This document shows, one piece after another, positions 21,030 through 35,327 of a stretch of 64,000 nucleotides of DNA. A program made the translations under genes and the position numbers. Origin of the DNA: Nemertoderma westbladi (Eukaryota > Xenacoelomorpha > Nemertodermatida > Nemertodermatidae); contig JAUCBJ010003110.1 in NCBI GenBank assembly GCA_032718475.1, forward strand, positions 1-64,000, given 5' to 3'. The notes beneath the pieces are model-generated. The model worked only from the letters and a program-made list of their open reading frames with translations. It made no database searches and had not been told where the DNA came from. The first letter of the stretch is position 1; every line of letters begins with the position of its first letter.

Positions 21030-24000
21030 AGGGGGGATAAAACCTAATAAATGAACCCAAAATAGTAAACCGTAGTTGGTAGTTAGGGGATAAAACCTAA
21101 TAAAGGAACCCAAAATAGTAAACCGTAGTTGGTAAGTTAGGATAAAACCTAATAAAGGAACCCAAAATAGTAAAACATAGTTGGTAGTTAGGGGGATAAA
21201 ACCTAATAAAGGAACCCAAAATAGTAAACCGTAGTTGGTAGTTAGGGGATAAAACCTAATAAAGAAACCCAAAATAGTAAACCGTAGTTGGTAGTTAGGG
21301 GGATAAAACCTAATAAAGGAACCCAAAATAGTAAACCGTAGTTGGTAGTTAGGGGATAAAACCTAATAAAGAAACCCAAAATAGTAAACCGTAGTTGGTA
21401 GTTAGGGGATAAAACCTAATAAAGGAACCCAAAATAGTAAACCGTAGTTGGTAAGTTAGGATAAAACCTAATAAAGGAACCCAAAATAGTAAAACATAGT
21501 TGGTAGTTAGGGGGATAAAACCTAATAAAGGAACCCAAAATAGTAAACCGTAGTTGGTAGTTAGGGGATAAAACCTAATAAAGAAACCCAAAATAGTAAA
21601 CCGTAGTTGGTAGTTAGGGGGATAAAACCTAATAAAGGAACCCAAAATAGTAAACCGTAGTTGGTAGTTAGGGGATAATACCTAATAAATGAACCCAAAA
21701 TAGTAAACCGTAGTTGGTAGTTAGGGGATAAAACCTAATAAAGGAACCCAAAATAGTAAACCGTAGTTGGTAGTTAGGGGATAAAACCTAATAAAGAAAC
21801 CCAAAATAGTAAACCGTAGTTGGTAGTTAGGGGATAAAACCTAATAAAGAAACCCAAAATAGTAAACCGTAGTTGGTAGTTAGGGGGATAAAACCTAATA
21901 AAGGAACCCAAAATAGTAAACCGTAGTTGGTAGTTAGGGGATAAAACCTAATAAATGAACCCAAAATAGTAAACCGTAGTTGGTAGTTAGGGGATAAAAC
22001 CTAATGAAGGAACCCAAAATAGTAAACCGTAGTTGGTAGTTAGGGGGGATAAAACCTAATAAAGGAACCCAAAATAGTAAACCGTAGTTGGTAGTTAGGG
22101 GATAAAACCTAATAAAGGAACCCAAAATAGTAAACCGTAGTTGGTAGTTAGGGGATAAAACCTAATGAAGAAACCCAAAATAGTAAACCGTAGTTGGTTG
22201 TTAGGGGATAAAACCTAATAAATGAACCCAAAATAGTAAACCGTAGTTGGTAGTTAGGGGATAAAACCTAATAAAGGAACCCAAAATAGTAAACCGTAGT
22301 TGGTAGTTAGGGGATAAAACCTAATAAAGAACCCCAAAATAGTAAACCGTAGTTGGTAGTTAGGGGATAAAACCTAATAAATGAAACCAAAATAGTAAAC
22401 CGTAGTTGGTAGTTAGGGGATAAAACCTAATAAAGAAACCCAAAATAGTAAACCGTAGTTGGTAAGTTAGGGGATAAAACCTAATAAAGGAACCCAAAAT
22501 AGTAAACCGTAGTTGGTAGTTAGGGGATAAAACCTAATGAAGAAACCCAAAATAGTAAACCGTAGTTGGTTGTTAGGGGATAAAACCTAATAAAGGAACC
22601 CAAAATAGTAAACCGTAGTTGGTAGTTAGGGGATAAAACCTAATAAAGGAACCCAAAATAGTAAACCGTAGTTGGTAGTTAGGGGATAAAACCTAATGAA
22701 GAAACCCAAAATAGTAAACCGTAGTTGGTTGTTAGGGGATAAAACCTAATAAAGGAACCCAAAATAGTAAACCGTAGTTGGTAGTTAGGGGATAAAACCT
22801 AATGAAGAAACCCAAAATAGTAAACCGTAGTTGGTTGTTAGGGGATAAAACCTAATAAAGGAACCCAAAATAGTAAACCGTAGTTGGTAGTTAGGGGATA
22901 AAACCTAATAAAGAACCCCAAAATAGTAAACCGTAGTTGGTAGTTAGGGGATAAAACCTAATAAATGAAACCAAAATAGTAAACCGTAGTTGGTAGTTAG
23001 GGGATAAAACCTAATAAAGAAACCCAAAATAGTAAACCGTAGTTGGTAAGTTAGGGGATAAAACCTAATAAAGGAACCCAAAATAGTAAACCGTAGTTGG
23101 TAGTTAGGGGGGATAAAACCTAATAAAGGAACCCAAAATAGTAAACCGTAGTTGGTAAGTTAGGATAAAACCTAATAAAGGAACCCAAAATAGTAAACCG
23201 TAGTTGGTAGTTAGGGGGGATAAAACCTAATAAAGGAACCCAAAATAGTAAACCGTAGTTGGTAAGTTAGGATAAAACTTAATAAAGGAACCCAAAATAG
23301 TAAACCGTAGTTGGTAGTTAGGGGATAAAACCTAATAAAGGAACCCAAAATAGTAAACCGTAGTTGGTAAGTTAGGATAAAACCTAATAAAGGAACCCAA
23401 AATAGTAAATCGTAGTTGGTAGTTAGGGGGGATAAAACCTAATAAAGAAACCCAAAATAGTAAAACATAGTTGGTAGTTAGGGGATAAAACCTCATAAAG
23501 AAACCCAAAATAGTAAACCGTAGTTGGTAGTTAGGGTGGATAAAACCTAATAAAGGAACCTAAAATAGTAAACCGTAGTTGGTAGTTAGGGGATAAAACC
23601 TAATAAAGAAACCCAAAATAGTAAACCGTAGTTGGTAGTTAGGGGATAAAACCTAATAAAGGAACCCAAAATAGTAAACCGTAGTTGGTAGTTAGGGGAT
23701 AAAACCTAATAAAGGAACCCAAAATAGTAAACCGTAGTTGGTAGTTAGGGGATAAAACCTAATAAAGGAACCCAAAATAGTAAACCGTAGTTGGTAGTTA
23801 GGGGATAAAACCTAATAAATGAACCCAAAATAGTAAACCGTAGTTGGTTGTTAGGGGATAAAACCTAATAAATGAACCCAAAATAGTAAACCGTAGTTGG
23901 TAGTTAGGGGATAAAACCTAATAAAGGAACCCAAAATAGTAAACCGTAGTTGGTAAGTTAGGATAAAACCTAATAAAGGAACCCAAAATAGTAAAACATA

Positions 24001-24466
24001 GTTGGTAGTTAGGGGGATAAAACCTAATAAAGGAACCCAAAATAGTAAACCGTAGTTGGTAGTTAGGGGATAAAACCTAATAAAGAAACCCAAAATAGTA
24101 AACCGTAGTTGGTAGTTAGGGGGATAAAACCTAATAAAGGAACCCAAAATAGTAAACCGTAGTTGGTAGTTAGGGGATAAAACCTAATAAAGAAACCCAA
24201 AATAGTAAACCGTAGTTGGTAGTTAGGGGATAAAACCTAATAAAGGAACCCAAAATAGTAAACCGTAGTTGGTAAGTTAGGATAAAACCTAATAAAGGAA
24301 CCCAAAATAGTAAAACATAGTTGGTAGTTAGGGGGATAAAACCTAATAAAGGAACCCAAAATAGTAAACCGTAGTTGGTAGTTAGGGGATAAAACCTAAT
24401 AAAGAAACCCAAAATAGTAAACCGTAGTTGGTAGTTAGGGGGATAAAACCTAATAAAGGAACCCAA
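21030..24466 (+). repeat. 319-bp higher-order unit, duplicated 2,821 bp apart
   Basis: Inside the 53-bp array a six-monomer unit of 319 bp occurs twice in tandem at 21030-21667 and twice again at 23851-24488. The pattern of variants (shortened GGTAAGTTAGGATAAAA monomer, ACATAG monomer, GGGGG monomer) is the same. The two pairs are 2,821 bp apart and the similarity extends somewhat beyond them (about 21000-21770 and 23821-24590). Confidence 0.75.
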
Positions 24467-27400
24467 AATAGTAAACCGTAGTTGGTAGTTAGGGGATAAA
24501 ACCTAATAAATGAACCCAAAATAGTAAACCGTAGTTGGTAGTTAGGGGATAAAACCTAATAAAGGAACCCAAAATAGTAAACCGTAGTTGGTAGTTAGGG
24601 GGGATAAAACCTAATAAAGGAACCCAAAATAGTAAACCGTAGTTGGTAGTTAGGGGATAAAACCTAATAAAGGAACCCAAAATAGTAAACCGTAGTTGGT
24701 AGTTAGGGGATAAAACCTAATGAAGAAACCCAAAATAGTAAACCGTAGTTGGTTGTTAGGGGATAAAACCTAATAAATGAACCCAAAATAGTAAACCGTA
24801 GTTGGTAGTTAGGGGATAAAACCTAATAAAGGAACCCAAAATAGTAAACCGTAGTTGGTAGTTAGGGGATAAAACCTAATGAAGAAACCCAAAATAGTAA
24901 ACCGTAGTTGGTTGTTAGGGGATAAAACCTAATAAAGGAACCCAAAATAGTAAACCGTAGTTGGTAGTTAGGGGATAAAACCTAATAAAGAACCCCAAAA
25001 TAGTAAACCGTAGTTGGTAGTTAGGGGATAAAACCTAATAAATGAAACCAAAATAGTAAACCGTAGTTGGTAGTTAGGGGATAAAACCTAATAAAGAAAC
25101 CCAAAATAGTAAACCGTATTTGGTAAGTTAGGGGATAAAACCTAATAAAGGAACCCAAAATAGTAAACCGTAGTTGGTAGTTAGGGGGGATAAAACCTAA
25201 TAAAGGAACCCAAAATAGTAAACCGTAGTTGGTAAGTTAGGATAAAACCTAATAAAGGAACCCAAAATAGTAAACCGTAGTTGGTAGTTAGGGGGGATAA
25301 AACCTAATAAAGGAACCCAAAATAGTAAACCGTAGTTGGTAAGTTAGGATAAAACTTAATAAAGGAACCCAAAATAGTAAACCGTAGTTGGTAGTTAGGG
25401 GGGATAAAACCTAATAACGGAACCTAAAATAGTAAACCGTAGTTGGTAGTTAGGGGGGATAAAACCTAATAAAGGAACCCAAAATAGTAAACCGTAGTTG
25501 GTAAGTTAGGATAAAACCTAATAAAGGAACCCAAAATAGTAAAACGTAGTTGGTAGTTAGGGGGGATAAAACCTAATAAAGAAACCCAAAATAGTAAAAC
25601 ATAGTTGGTAGTTAGGGGATAAAACCTCATAAAGAAACCCAAAATAGTAAACCGTAGTTGGTAGTTAGGGTGGATAAAACCTAATAAAGGAACCTAAAAT
25701 AGTAAACCGTAGTTGGTAGTTAGGGGATAAAACCTAATAAAGAAACCCAAAATAGTAAACCGTAGTTGGTAGTTAGGGGATAAAACCTAATAAAGGAACC
25801 CAAAATAGTAAACCGTAGTTGGTAGTTAGGGGATAAAACCTAATAAAGGAACCCAAAATAGTAAACCGTAGTTGGTAGTTAGGGGGTAAAACCTAATAAA
25901 GGAACCCAAAATAGTAAACCGTAGTTGGTAGTTAGGGGATAAAACCTAATAAAAAAACCCAAAATAGTAAACCGTAGTTGGTAGTTAGGGTGGATAAAAC
26001 CTAATAAAGGAACCTAAAATAGTAAACCGTAGTTGGTAGTTAGGGGATAAAACCTAATAAAGGAACCCAAAATAGTAAACCGTAGTTGGTAGTTAGGGGG
26101 GATAAAACCTAATAAAGGAACCCAAAATAGTAAACCGTAGTTGGTAGTTAGGGCATAAAACCTAATAAAGGAACCCAAAATAGTAAACCGTAGTTGGTAG
26201 TTAGGGGATAAAACCTAATAAAGGAACCCAAAATAGTAAACCGTAGTTGGTAGTTAGGGGATAAAACCTAATAAAGGAACCCAAAATAGTAAACCGTAGT
26301 TGGTAGTTAGGGCATAAAACCTAATAAAGGAACCCAAAATAGTAAACCGTAGTTGGTAGTTAGGGGATAAAACCTAATAAAGGAACCCAAAATAGTAAAC
26401 CGTAGTTGGTAGTTAGGGGATAATCCCTAATAAAGAGACCCAAAATAGTAAACAAGTAGTTGGTAGTTAGGGGATAAAACCTAATAAAGGAACCCAAAAT
26501 AGTAAACCGTAGCTGGTAGTTAGGGGATAAAACCTAATAAAGGAACCTAAAATAGTAAAACATAGTTGGTAGTTAGTAGTTAAAACCTAATAAAGAAACC
26601 CAAAATAGTAAACCGTAGTTGGTAGTTGGGGGATAAAACCTAATAAAGGAACCCAAAATAGTAAACCGTAGTTGGTAGTTAGGGGATAAAACCTAATAAA
26701 GGAACCCAAAATAGTAAACCGTAGTTGGTAGTTAGGGGATAAAACCTAATAAAGGAACCCAAAATAGTAAACCGTAGTTGGTAGTTAGGGGATAAAACCT
26801 AATAAAAAAACCCAAAATAGTAAACCGTAGTTGGTAGTTAGGGTGGATAAAACCTAATAAAGGAACCTAAAATAGTAAACCGTAGTTGGTAGTTAGGGGA
26901 TAAAACCTAATAAAGAAACCCAAAATAGTAAACCGTAGTTGGTAGTTAGGGGATAAAACCTAATAAAGGAACGCAAAATAGTAAACCGTAGTTGGTAGTT
27001 AGGGCATAAAACCTAATAAAGGAACCCAAAATAGTAAACCGTAGTTGGTAGTTAGGGGGGATAAAACCTAATAAAGAAACCCAAAATAGTAAACCGTAGT
27101 TGGTAGTTAGGGGATAAAACCTAATAAAGGAACCCAAAATAGTAAACCGTAGTTGGTAGTTAGGGGATAAAACCTAATAAAGAAACCCAAAATAGTAAAC
27201 CGTAGTTGGTAAGTTAGGGGATAAAACCTAATAAAGAAACCCAAAATAGTAAACCGTAGTTGGTAGTTAGGGGATAAAACCTAATAAAGAAACCCAAAAT
27301 AGTAAACCGTAGTTGGTAGTTAGGGGGTATAAAACCTAATAAAGAAACCCAAAATAGTAAACAAGTAGTTGGTAGTTAGGGGATAAAACCTAATAAAGAA

Positions 27401-30400
27401 ACCCAAAATAGTAAACCGTAGTTGGTAGTTAGGGGATAAAACCTAATAAAGAAACCCAAAATAGTAAACCGTAGTTGGTAGTTAGGGGATAAAACCTAAT
27501 AAAGAAACCCAAAATAGTAAAACGTAGTTGGTAGTTAGGGGATAAAACCTAATAAAGGAACTCAAAATATTAAACCGTAGTTGGTAGTTAGGGGGGATAA
27601 AACCTAATAAAGAAACCCAAAATAGTAAACAAGTAGTTGGTAGTTAGGGGATAAAACCTAATAAAGAAACCCAAAATAGTAAACCGTAGTTGGTAGTTAG
27701 GGGATAAAACCTAATAAAGAAACCCAAAATAGTAAAACGTAGTTGGTAGTTAGGGGATAAAACCTAATAAAGGAACTCAAAATAGTAAACCGTAGTTGGT
27801 AGTTAGGGGGGATAAAACCTAATAAAGAAACCCAAAATAGTAAACAAGTAGTTGGTAGTTAGGGGATAAAACCTAATAAAGAAACCCAAAATAGTAAACC
27901 GTAGTTGGTAGTTAGGGGATAAAACCTAATAAAGAAACCCAAAATAGTAAACCGTAGTTGGTAGTTAGGGGGGATAAAACCTAATAAAGAAACCCAAAAT
28001 AGTAAACAAGTAGTTGGTAGTTAGGGGATAAAACCTAATAAAGAAACCCAAAATAGTAAACCGTAGTTGGTAGTTAGTGGATAAAACCTAATAAAGAAAC
28101 CCAAAATAGTAAACCGTAGTTGGTAGTTAGGGGATAAAACCTAATAAAGAAACCCAAAATAGTAAACCGTAGTTGGTAGTTAGGGGATAAAACCTAATAA
28201 AGAAACCCAAAATAGTAAACCGTAGTTGGTAGTTAGGGGATAAAACCTAATAAAGAAACCCAAAATAGTAAAACGTAGTTGGTAGTTAGGGGATAAAACC
28301 TAATAAAGAAACCCAAAATAGTAAATCGTAGTTGGTAGTTAGGGGATAAAACCTAATAAAGAAACCCAAAATAGTAAAACGTAGTTGGTAGTTAGGGGAT
28401 AAAACCTAATAAAGAAACCCAAAATAGTAAACCGTAGTTGGTAGTTAGGGGATAAAACCTAATAAAGAAACCCAAAATAGTAAACCGTAGTTGGTAGTTA
28501 GGGGGGATAAAACCTAATAAAGAAACCCAAAATAGTAAACAAGTAGTTGGTAGTTAGGAGATAAAACCTAATAAAGAAACCCAAAATAGTAAACCGTAGT
28601 TGGTAGTTAGGGGATAAAACCTAATAAAGAAACCCAAAATAGTAAACCGTAGTTGGTAGTTAGGGGATAAAACCTAATAAAGAAACCCAAAATAGTAAAA
28701 CGTAGTTGGTAGTTAGGGGATAAAACCTAATAAAGAAACCCAAAATAGTAAACCGTAGTTGGTAGTTAGGGGATAAAACCTAATAAAGAAACCTAAAATA
28801 GTAAACCGTAGTTGGTAGTTAGGGGATAAAACCTAATAAAGGAATCTAAAATAGTAAACCGTAGTTGGTAGTTAGGGGATAAAACCTAATAAAGGAACCC
28901 AAAATAGTAAACCGTAGTTGGTAGTTAGGGGATAAAACCTAATAAAGGAACCCAAAATAGTAAAACATAGTTGGTAGTTAGGGGATAAAACCTAATAAAG
29001 GAACCTAAAATAGTAAAACATAGTTGGTAGTTAGGGGATAAAACCTAATAAAGGAACCTAAAATAGTAAAACATAGTTGGTAGTTAGGGGGGATAAAACC
29101 TAATAAAGGAACCCAAAATAGTAAACCGTAGTTGGTAGTTAGGGGATAAAACCTAATAAAGGAACCTAAAATAGTAAACCGTAGTTGGTAGTTAGGGGAT
29201 AAAACCTAATAAAGGAACCCAAAATAGTAAACCGTAGTTGGTAGTTAGGGGATAAAACCTAATAAAGAAACCCAAAATAGTAAAACATAGTTGGTAGTTA
29301 GGGGATAAAACCTAATAAAGGAACCTGAAATAGTAAAACATAGTTGGTAGTTAGGGGATAAAACCTAATAAAGAAACCCAAAATAGTAAACCGTAGTTGG
29401 TAGTTAGGGGATAAAACCTAATAAAGGAACCCAAAATAGTAAACCGTAGTTGGTAGTTAGGGGATAAAACCTAATAAAGGAACCCAAAATAGTAAAACAT
29501 AGTTGGTAGTTAGGGGATAAAACCTAATAAAGGAACCTAAAATAGTAAAACATAGTTGGTAGTTAGTAGTTAAAACCTAATAAAGAAACCTAAAATAGTA
29601 AACCGTAGTTGGTAGTTAGGGGATAAAACCTAATAAAGGAACCCAAAATAGTAAACCGTAGTTGGTAGTTAGGGGATAAAACCTAATAAAGGAACCTAAA
29701 ATAGTAAAACATAGTTGGTAGTTAGGGGATAAAACCTAATAAAGAAACCCAAAATAGTAAACCGTAGTTGGTAGTTAGGGGATAAAACCTAATAAAGGAA
29801 CCCAAAATAGTAAACCGTAGTTGGTAGTTAGGGGATAAAACCTAATAAAGAAACCCAAAATAGTAAAACATAGTTGGTAGTTAGTAGTTAAAACCTAATA
29901 AAGAAACCCAAAATAGTAAACCGTAGTTGGTAGTTAGGGGATAAAACCTAATAAAGGAACCCAAAATAGTAAACCGTAGTTGGTAGTTAGGGGGGATAAA
30001 ACCTAATAAAGGAACCTAAAATAGTAAAACATAGTTGGTAGTTAATAGTTAAAACCTAATAAAGAAACCCAAAATAGTAAACCGTAGTTGGTAGTTAGGG
30101 GATAAAACCTAATAAAGAAACCCAAAATAGTAAACCGTAGTTGGTAGTTAGGGGATAAAACCTAATAAAGAAACCCAAAATAGTAAAACGTAGTTGGTAG
30201 TTAGGGGATAAAACCTAATAAAGAAACCCAAAATAGTAAACCGTAGTTGGTAGTTAGGGGATAAAACCTAATAAAGAAACCCAAAATAGTAAAACGTAGT
30301 TGGTAAGTTAGGGGATAAAACCTAATAAAGAAACCCAAAATAGTAAACCGTAGTTGGTAGTTAGGGGATAAAACCTAATAAAGAAACCCAAAATAGTAAA

Positions 30401-33400
30401 CCGTAGTTGGTAGTTAGGGGGGATAAAACCTAATAAAGAAACCCAAAATAGTAAACAAGTAGTTGGTAGTTAGGGGATAAAACCTAATAAAGAAACCCAA
30501 AATAGTAAACCGTAGTTGGTAGTTAGGGGGGATAAAACCTAATAAAGAAACCCAAAATAGTAAACAAGTAGTTGGTAGTTAGGGGATAAAACCTAATAAA
30601 GAAACCCAAAATAGTAAACCGTAGTTGGTAGTTAGGGGATAAAACCTAATAAAGAAACCCAAAATAGTAAACCGTAGTTGGTAGTTAGGGGATAAAACCT
30701 AATAAAGAAACCCAAAATAGTAAACCGTAGTTGGTAGTTAGGGGGGATAAAACCTAATAAAGAAACCCAAAATAGTAAACCGTAGTTGGTAGTTAGGGGA
30801 TAAAACCTAATAAAGGAACCCAAAATAGTAAACCGTAGTTGGTAGTTAGTAGTTAAAACCTAATAAAGAAACCCAAAATAGTAAACCGTAGTTGGTAGTT
30901 AGGGGATAAAACCTAATAAAGAAACCCAAAATAGTAAACCGTAGTTGGTAGTTAGGGGGGATAAAACCTAATAAAGAAACCCAAAATAGTAAACCGTAGT
31001 TGGTAAGTTAGGAAAAAACCTAATAAAGAACCCCAAATAGTAAACCGTAGTTGGTAGTTAGGGGATAAAACCTAATAAAGAAACCCAAAATAGTAAACCG
31101 TAGTTGGTAGTTAGGGGATAAAACCTAATAAAGGAACCTAAAATAGTAAAACATAGTTGGTAGTTAGTAGTTAAAACCTAATAAAGAAACCCAAAATAGT
31201 AAACCGTAGTTGGTAGTTAGGGGGGATAAAACCTAATAAAGGAACCTAAAATAGTAAACCGTAGTTGATAAGTTAGGAAAAAACCTAATAAAGGAACCCA
31301 AAATAGTAAAACATAGTTGGTAGTTAGTAGTTAAAACCTAATAAAGAAACCCAAAATAGTAAACCGTAGTTGGTAGTTAGGGGATAAAACCTAATAAAGA
31401 AACCCAAAATAGTAAACCGTAGTTGGTAGTTAGGGGGGATAAAACCTAATAAAGAAACCCAAAATAGTAAACCGTAGTTGGTAAGTTAGGAAAAAACCTA
31501 ATAAAGAACCCCAAATAGTAAACCGTAGTTGGTAGTTAGGGGGGATAAAACCTAATAAAGGAACCTAAAATAGTAAACCGTAGTTGGTAAGTTAGGAAAA
31601 AACCTAATAAAGGAACCCAAAATAGTAAAACATAGTTGGTAGTTAGTAGTTAAAACCTAATAAAGAAACCCAAAATAGTAAACCGTAGTTGGTAGTTAGG
31701 GTGGATAAAACCTAATAAAGGAACCCAAAATAGTAAAACATAGTTGGTAGTTAGGGGATAAAATCTAATAAAGAAACCTAAAATAGTAAAACATAGTTGG
31801 TAGTTAGGGGATAAAATCTAATAAAGAAACCTAAAATAGTAAAACATAGTTGGTAGTTAGTAGTTAAAACCTAATAAAGGAACCCAAAATAGTAAAACAT
31901 AGTTGGTAGTTAGGGGATAAAATCTAATAAAGAAACCTAAAATAGTAAAACATAGTTGGTAGTTAGGGGGGATAAAACCGAATAAAGGAACCCAAAATAG
32001 TAAACCGTAGTTGGTAGTTAGTAGTTAAAACCTAATAAAGAAACCCAAAATAGTAAACCGTAGTAGGTAGTTAGGGGATAAAACCTAATAAAGGAACCTA
32101 AAATAGTAAAACATAGTTGGTAGTTAGTAGTTAAAACCTAATAAAGAAACCCAAAATAGTAAACCGTAGTTGGTAGTTAGGGGGGATAAAACCTAATAAA
32201 GGAACCTAAAATAGTAAACCGTAGTTGGTAGTTAGGGGATAAAACCTAATAAAGGAACCCAAAATAGTAAACCGTAGTTGGTAGTTAGGGGATAAAACCT
32301 AATAAAGGAACCCAAAATAGTAAACCGTAGTTGGTAGTAGGGGGGATAAAACCTAATAAAGAAACCCAAAATAGTAAACCGTAGTTGGAAAATAGTAAAC
32401 CGTAGTTGGTAGTTAGGGGATAAAACCTAATAAAGAAACCCAAAATAGTAAACCGTAGTTGGTAGTTAGGGGATAAAACCTAATAAAGGAACCTAAAATA
32501 GTAAACCGTAGTTGGTAGTTAGGGGATAAAACCTAATAAAGGAACCCAAAATAGTAAACCGTAGTTGGTAGTTAGGGGATAAAACCTAATAAAGGAACCT
32601 AAAATAGTAAAACATAGTTGGTAGTTAGGGGATAAAACCTAATAAAGAAACCCAAAATAGTAAACCGTAGTTGGTAGTTAGGGGATAAAACCTAATAAAG
32701 AAACCCAAAATAGTAAACCGTAGTTGGTAGTTAGGGGATAAAACCTAATAAAGGAACCTAAAATAGTAAACCGTAGTTGGTAGTTAGGGGATAAAACCTA
32801 ATAAAGGAACCCAAAATAGTAAACCGTAGTTGGTAGTTAGGGGATAAAACCTAATAAAGGAACCTAAAATAGTAAAACATAGTTGGTAGTTAGTAGTTAA
32901 AACCTAATAAAGAAACCCAAAATAGTAAACCGTAGTTGGTAGTTAGGGGATAAAACCTAATAAAGGAACCTAAAATAGTAAACCGTAGTTGGTAGTTAGG
33001 GGATAAAACCTAATAAAGGAACCCAAAATAGTAAACCGTAGTTGGTAGTTAGGGGATAAAACCTAATAAAGGAACCCAAAATAGTAAACCGTAGTTGGTA
33101 AGTTAGGAAAAAACCTAATAAAGAACCCCAAATAGTAAACCGTAGTTGGTAGTTAGGGGGGATAAAACCTAATAAAGGAACCTAAAATAGTAAAACGTAG
33201 TTGGTAGTTAGGGGATAAAACCTAATAAAGGAACCCAAAATAATAAACCGTAGTTGGTAAGTTAGGAAAAAACCTAATAAAGAACCCCAAATAGTAAACC
33301 GTAGTTGGTAGTTAGGGGATAAAACCGAATAAAGGAACCCAAAATAGTAAACCGTAGTTGGTAGTTAGGGGATAAAACCGAATAAAGGAACCCAAAATAG

Positions 33401-34601
33401 TAATAGTAAACCGTAGTTGGTAGTTAGGGGATAAAACCTAATAAAGGAACCTAAAATAGTAAAACATAGTTGGTAGTTAGGGGGGATAAAACCTAATAAA
33501 GGAACCCAAAATAGTAAACCGTAGTTGGTAGTTAGGGGGGATAAAACCTAATAAAGGAACCCAAAATAGTAAAACGTAGTTGGTAGTTAGGGGGGATAAA
33601 ACCTAATAAAGGAACCCAAAATAGTTAAACGTAGTTGGTAGTTAGGGGATAAAACCTAATAAAGGAACCCAAAATAGTAAACCGTAGTTGGTAAGTTAGG
33701 AAAAAACCTAATAAAGAACCCCAAATAGTAAACCGTAGTTGGTAGTTAGGGGATAAAACCTAATAAAGAAACCCAAAATAGTAAACCGTAGTTGGTAGTT
33801 AGGGGGGATAAAACCTAATAAAGGAACCTAAAATAGTAAAACATAGTTGGTAGTTAGTAGTTAAAACCTAATAAAGGAACCCAAAATAGTAAACCATAGT
33901 TGGTAGTTAGGGGGGATAAAACCTAATAAAGGAACCTAAAATAGTAAAACATAGTTGGTAGTTAGTAGTTAAAACCTAATAAAGGAACCCAAAATAGTAA
34001 ACCGTAGTTGGTAGTTAGGGGGGATAAAACCTAATAAAGGAACCCAAAATAGTAAAACGTAGTTGGTAGTTAGGGGATAAAACCTAATAAAGGAACCCAA
34101 AATAGTAAACCGTAGTTGGTAGTTAGGGGATAAAACCTAATAAAGAAACCCAAAATAGTAAACCGTAGTTGGTAGTTAGGGGATAAAACCTAATAAAGAA
34201 CCCCAAAATAGTAAACCGTAGTTGGTAGTTAGGGGGGATAAAACCTAATAAAGGAACCCAAAATAGTAAAACGTAGTTGGTAGTTAGGGGATAAAACCTA
34301 ATAAAGGAACCCAAAATAGTAAACCGTAGTTGGTAGTTAGGGGATAAAACCTAATAAAGGAACCTAAAATAGTAAACCGTAGTTGGTAGTTAGGGGATAA
34401 AACCTAATAAAGGAACTCAAAATAGTAAACCGTAGTTGGTAGTTAGGGGATAAAACCTAATAAAGGAACCCAAAATAGTAAAACATAGTTGGTAGTTAGG
34501 GGATAAAACCTAATAAAGGAACTCAAAATAGTAAAACATAGTTGGTAGTTAGTAGTTAAAACCTAATAAAGAAACCCAAAGTAGTAAACCGTAGTTGGTA
34601 G

Positions 34602-35327
34602 TTAGGGGATAAAACCTAATAAAGGAACCCAAAATAGTAAAACATAGTTGGTAGTTAGGGGATAAAACCTAATAAAGGAACCCAAAATAGTAAACCGTAG
34701 TTGGTAGTTAGGGGGGATAAAACCTAATAAAGGAACCCAAAATAGTAAAACGTAGTTGGTAGTTAGGGGATAAAACCTAATAAAGAAACCCAAAATAGTA
34801 AAACATAGTTGGTAGTTAGTAGTTAAAACCTAATAAAGAAACCCAAAATAGTAAACCGTAGTTGGTAGTTAGGGGATAAAACCTAATAAAGGAACCCAAA
34901 ATAGTAAAACATAGTTGGTAGTTAGGGGATAAAACCTAATAAAGGAACCCAAAATAGTAAACCGTAGTTGGTAGTTAGGGGGGATAAAACCTAATAAAGG
35001 AACCCAAAATAGTAAAACGTAGTTGGTAGTTAGAGGATAAAACCTAATAAAGAAACCCAAAATAGTAAAACATAGTTGGTAGTTAGTAGTCAAAACCTAA
35101 TAAAGAAACCCAAAATAGTAAACCGTAGTCGGTAGTTAGGGGATAAAACCTAATAAAGGAACCCAAAATAGTAAAACATAGTTGGTAGTTAGGGGATAAA
35201 ACCTAATAAAGGAACCCAAAATAGTAAACCGTAGTTGGTAGTTAGGGGGGATAAAACCTAATAAAGGAACCCAAAATAGTAAAACGTAGTTGGTAGTTAG
35301 GGGATAAAACCTAATAAAGAAACTCAA
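34602..35327 (+). repeat. 267-bp five-monomer higher-order repeat
   Basis: A run of monomers marked by ACATAG, GGGGGG, ACGTAG and TTAGTAGTTAAAA variants recurs at 34602, 34869 and 35136, exactly 267 bp apart. Confidence 0.75.
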
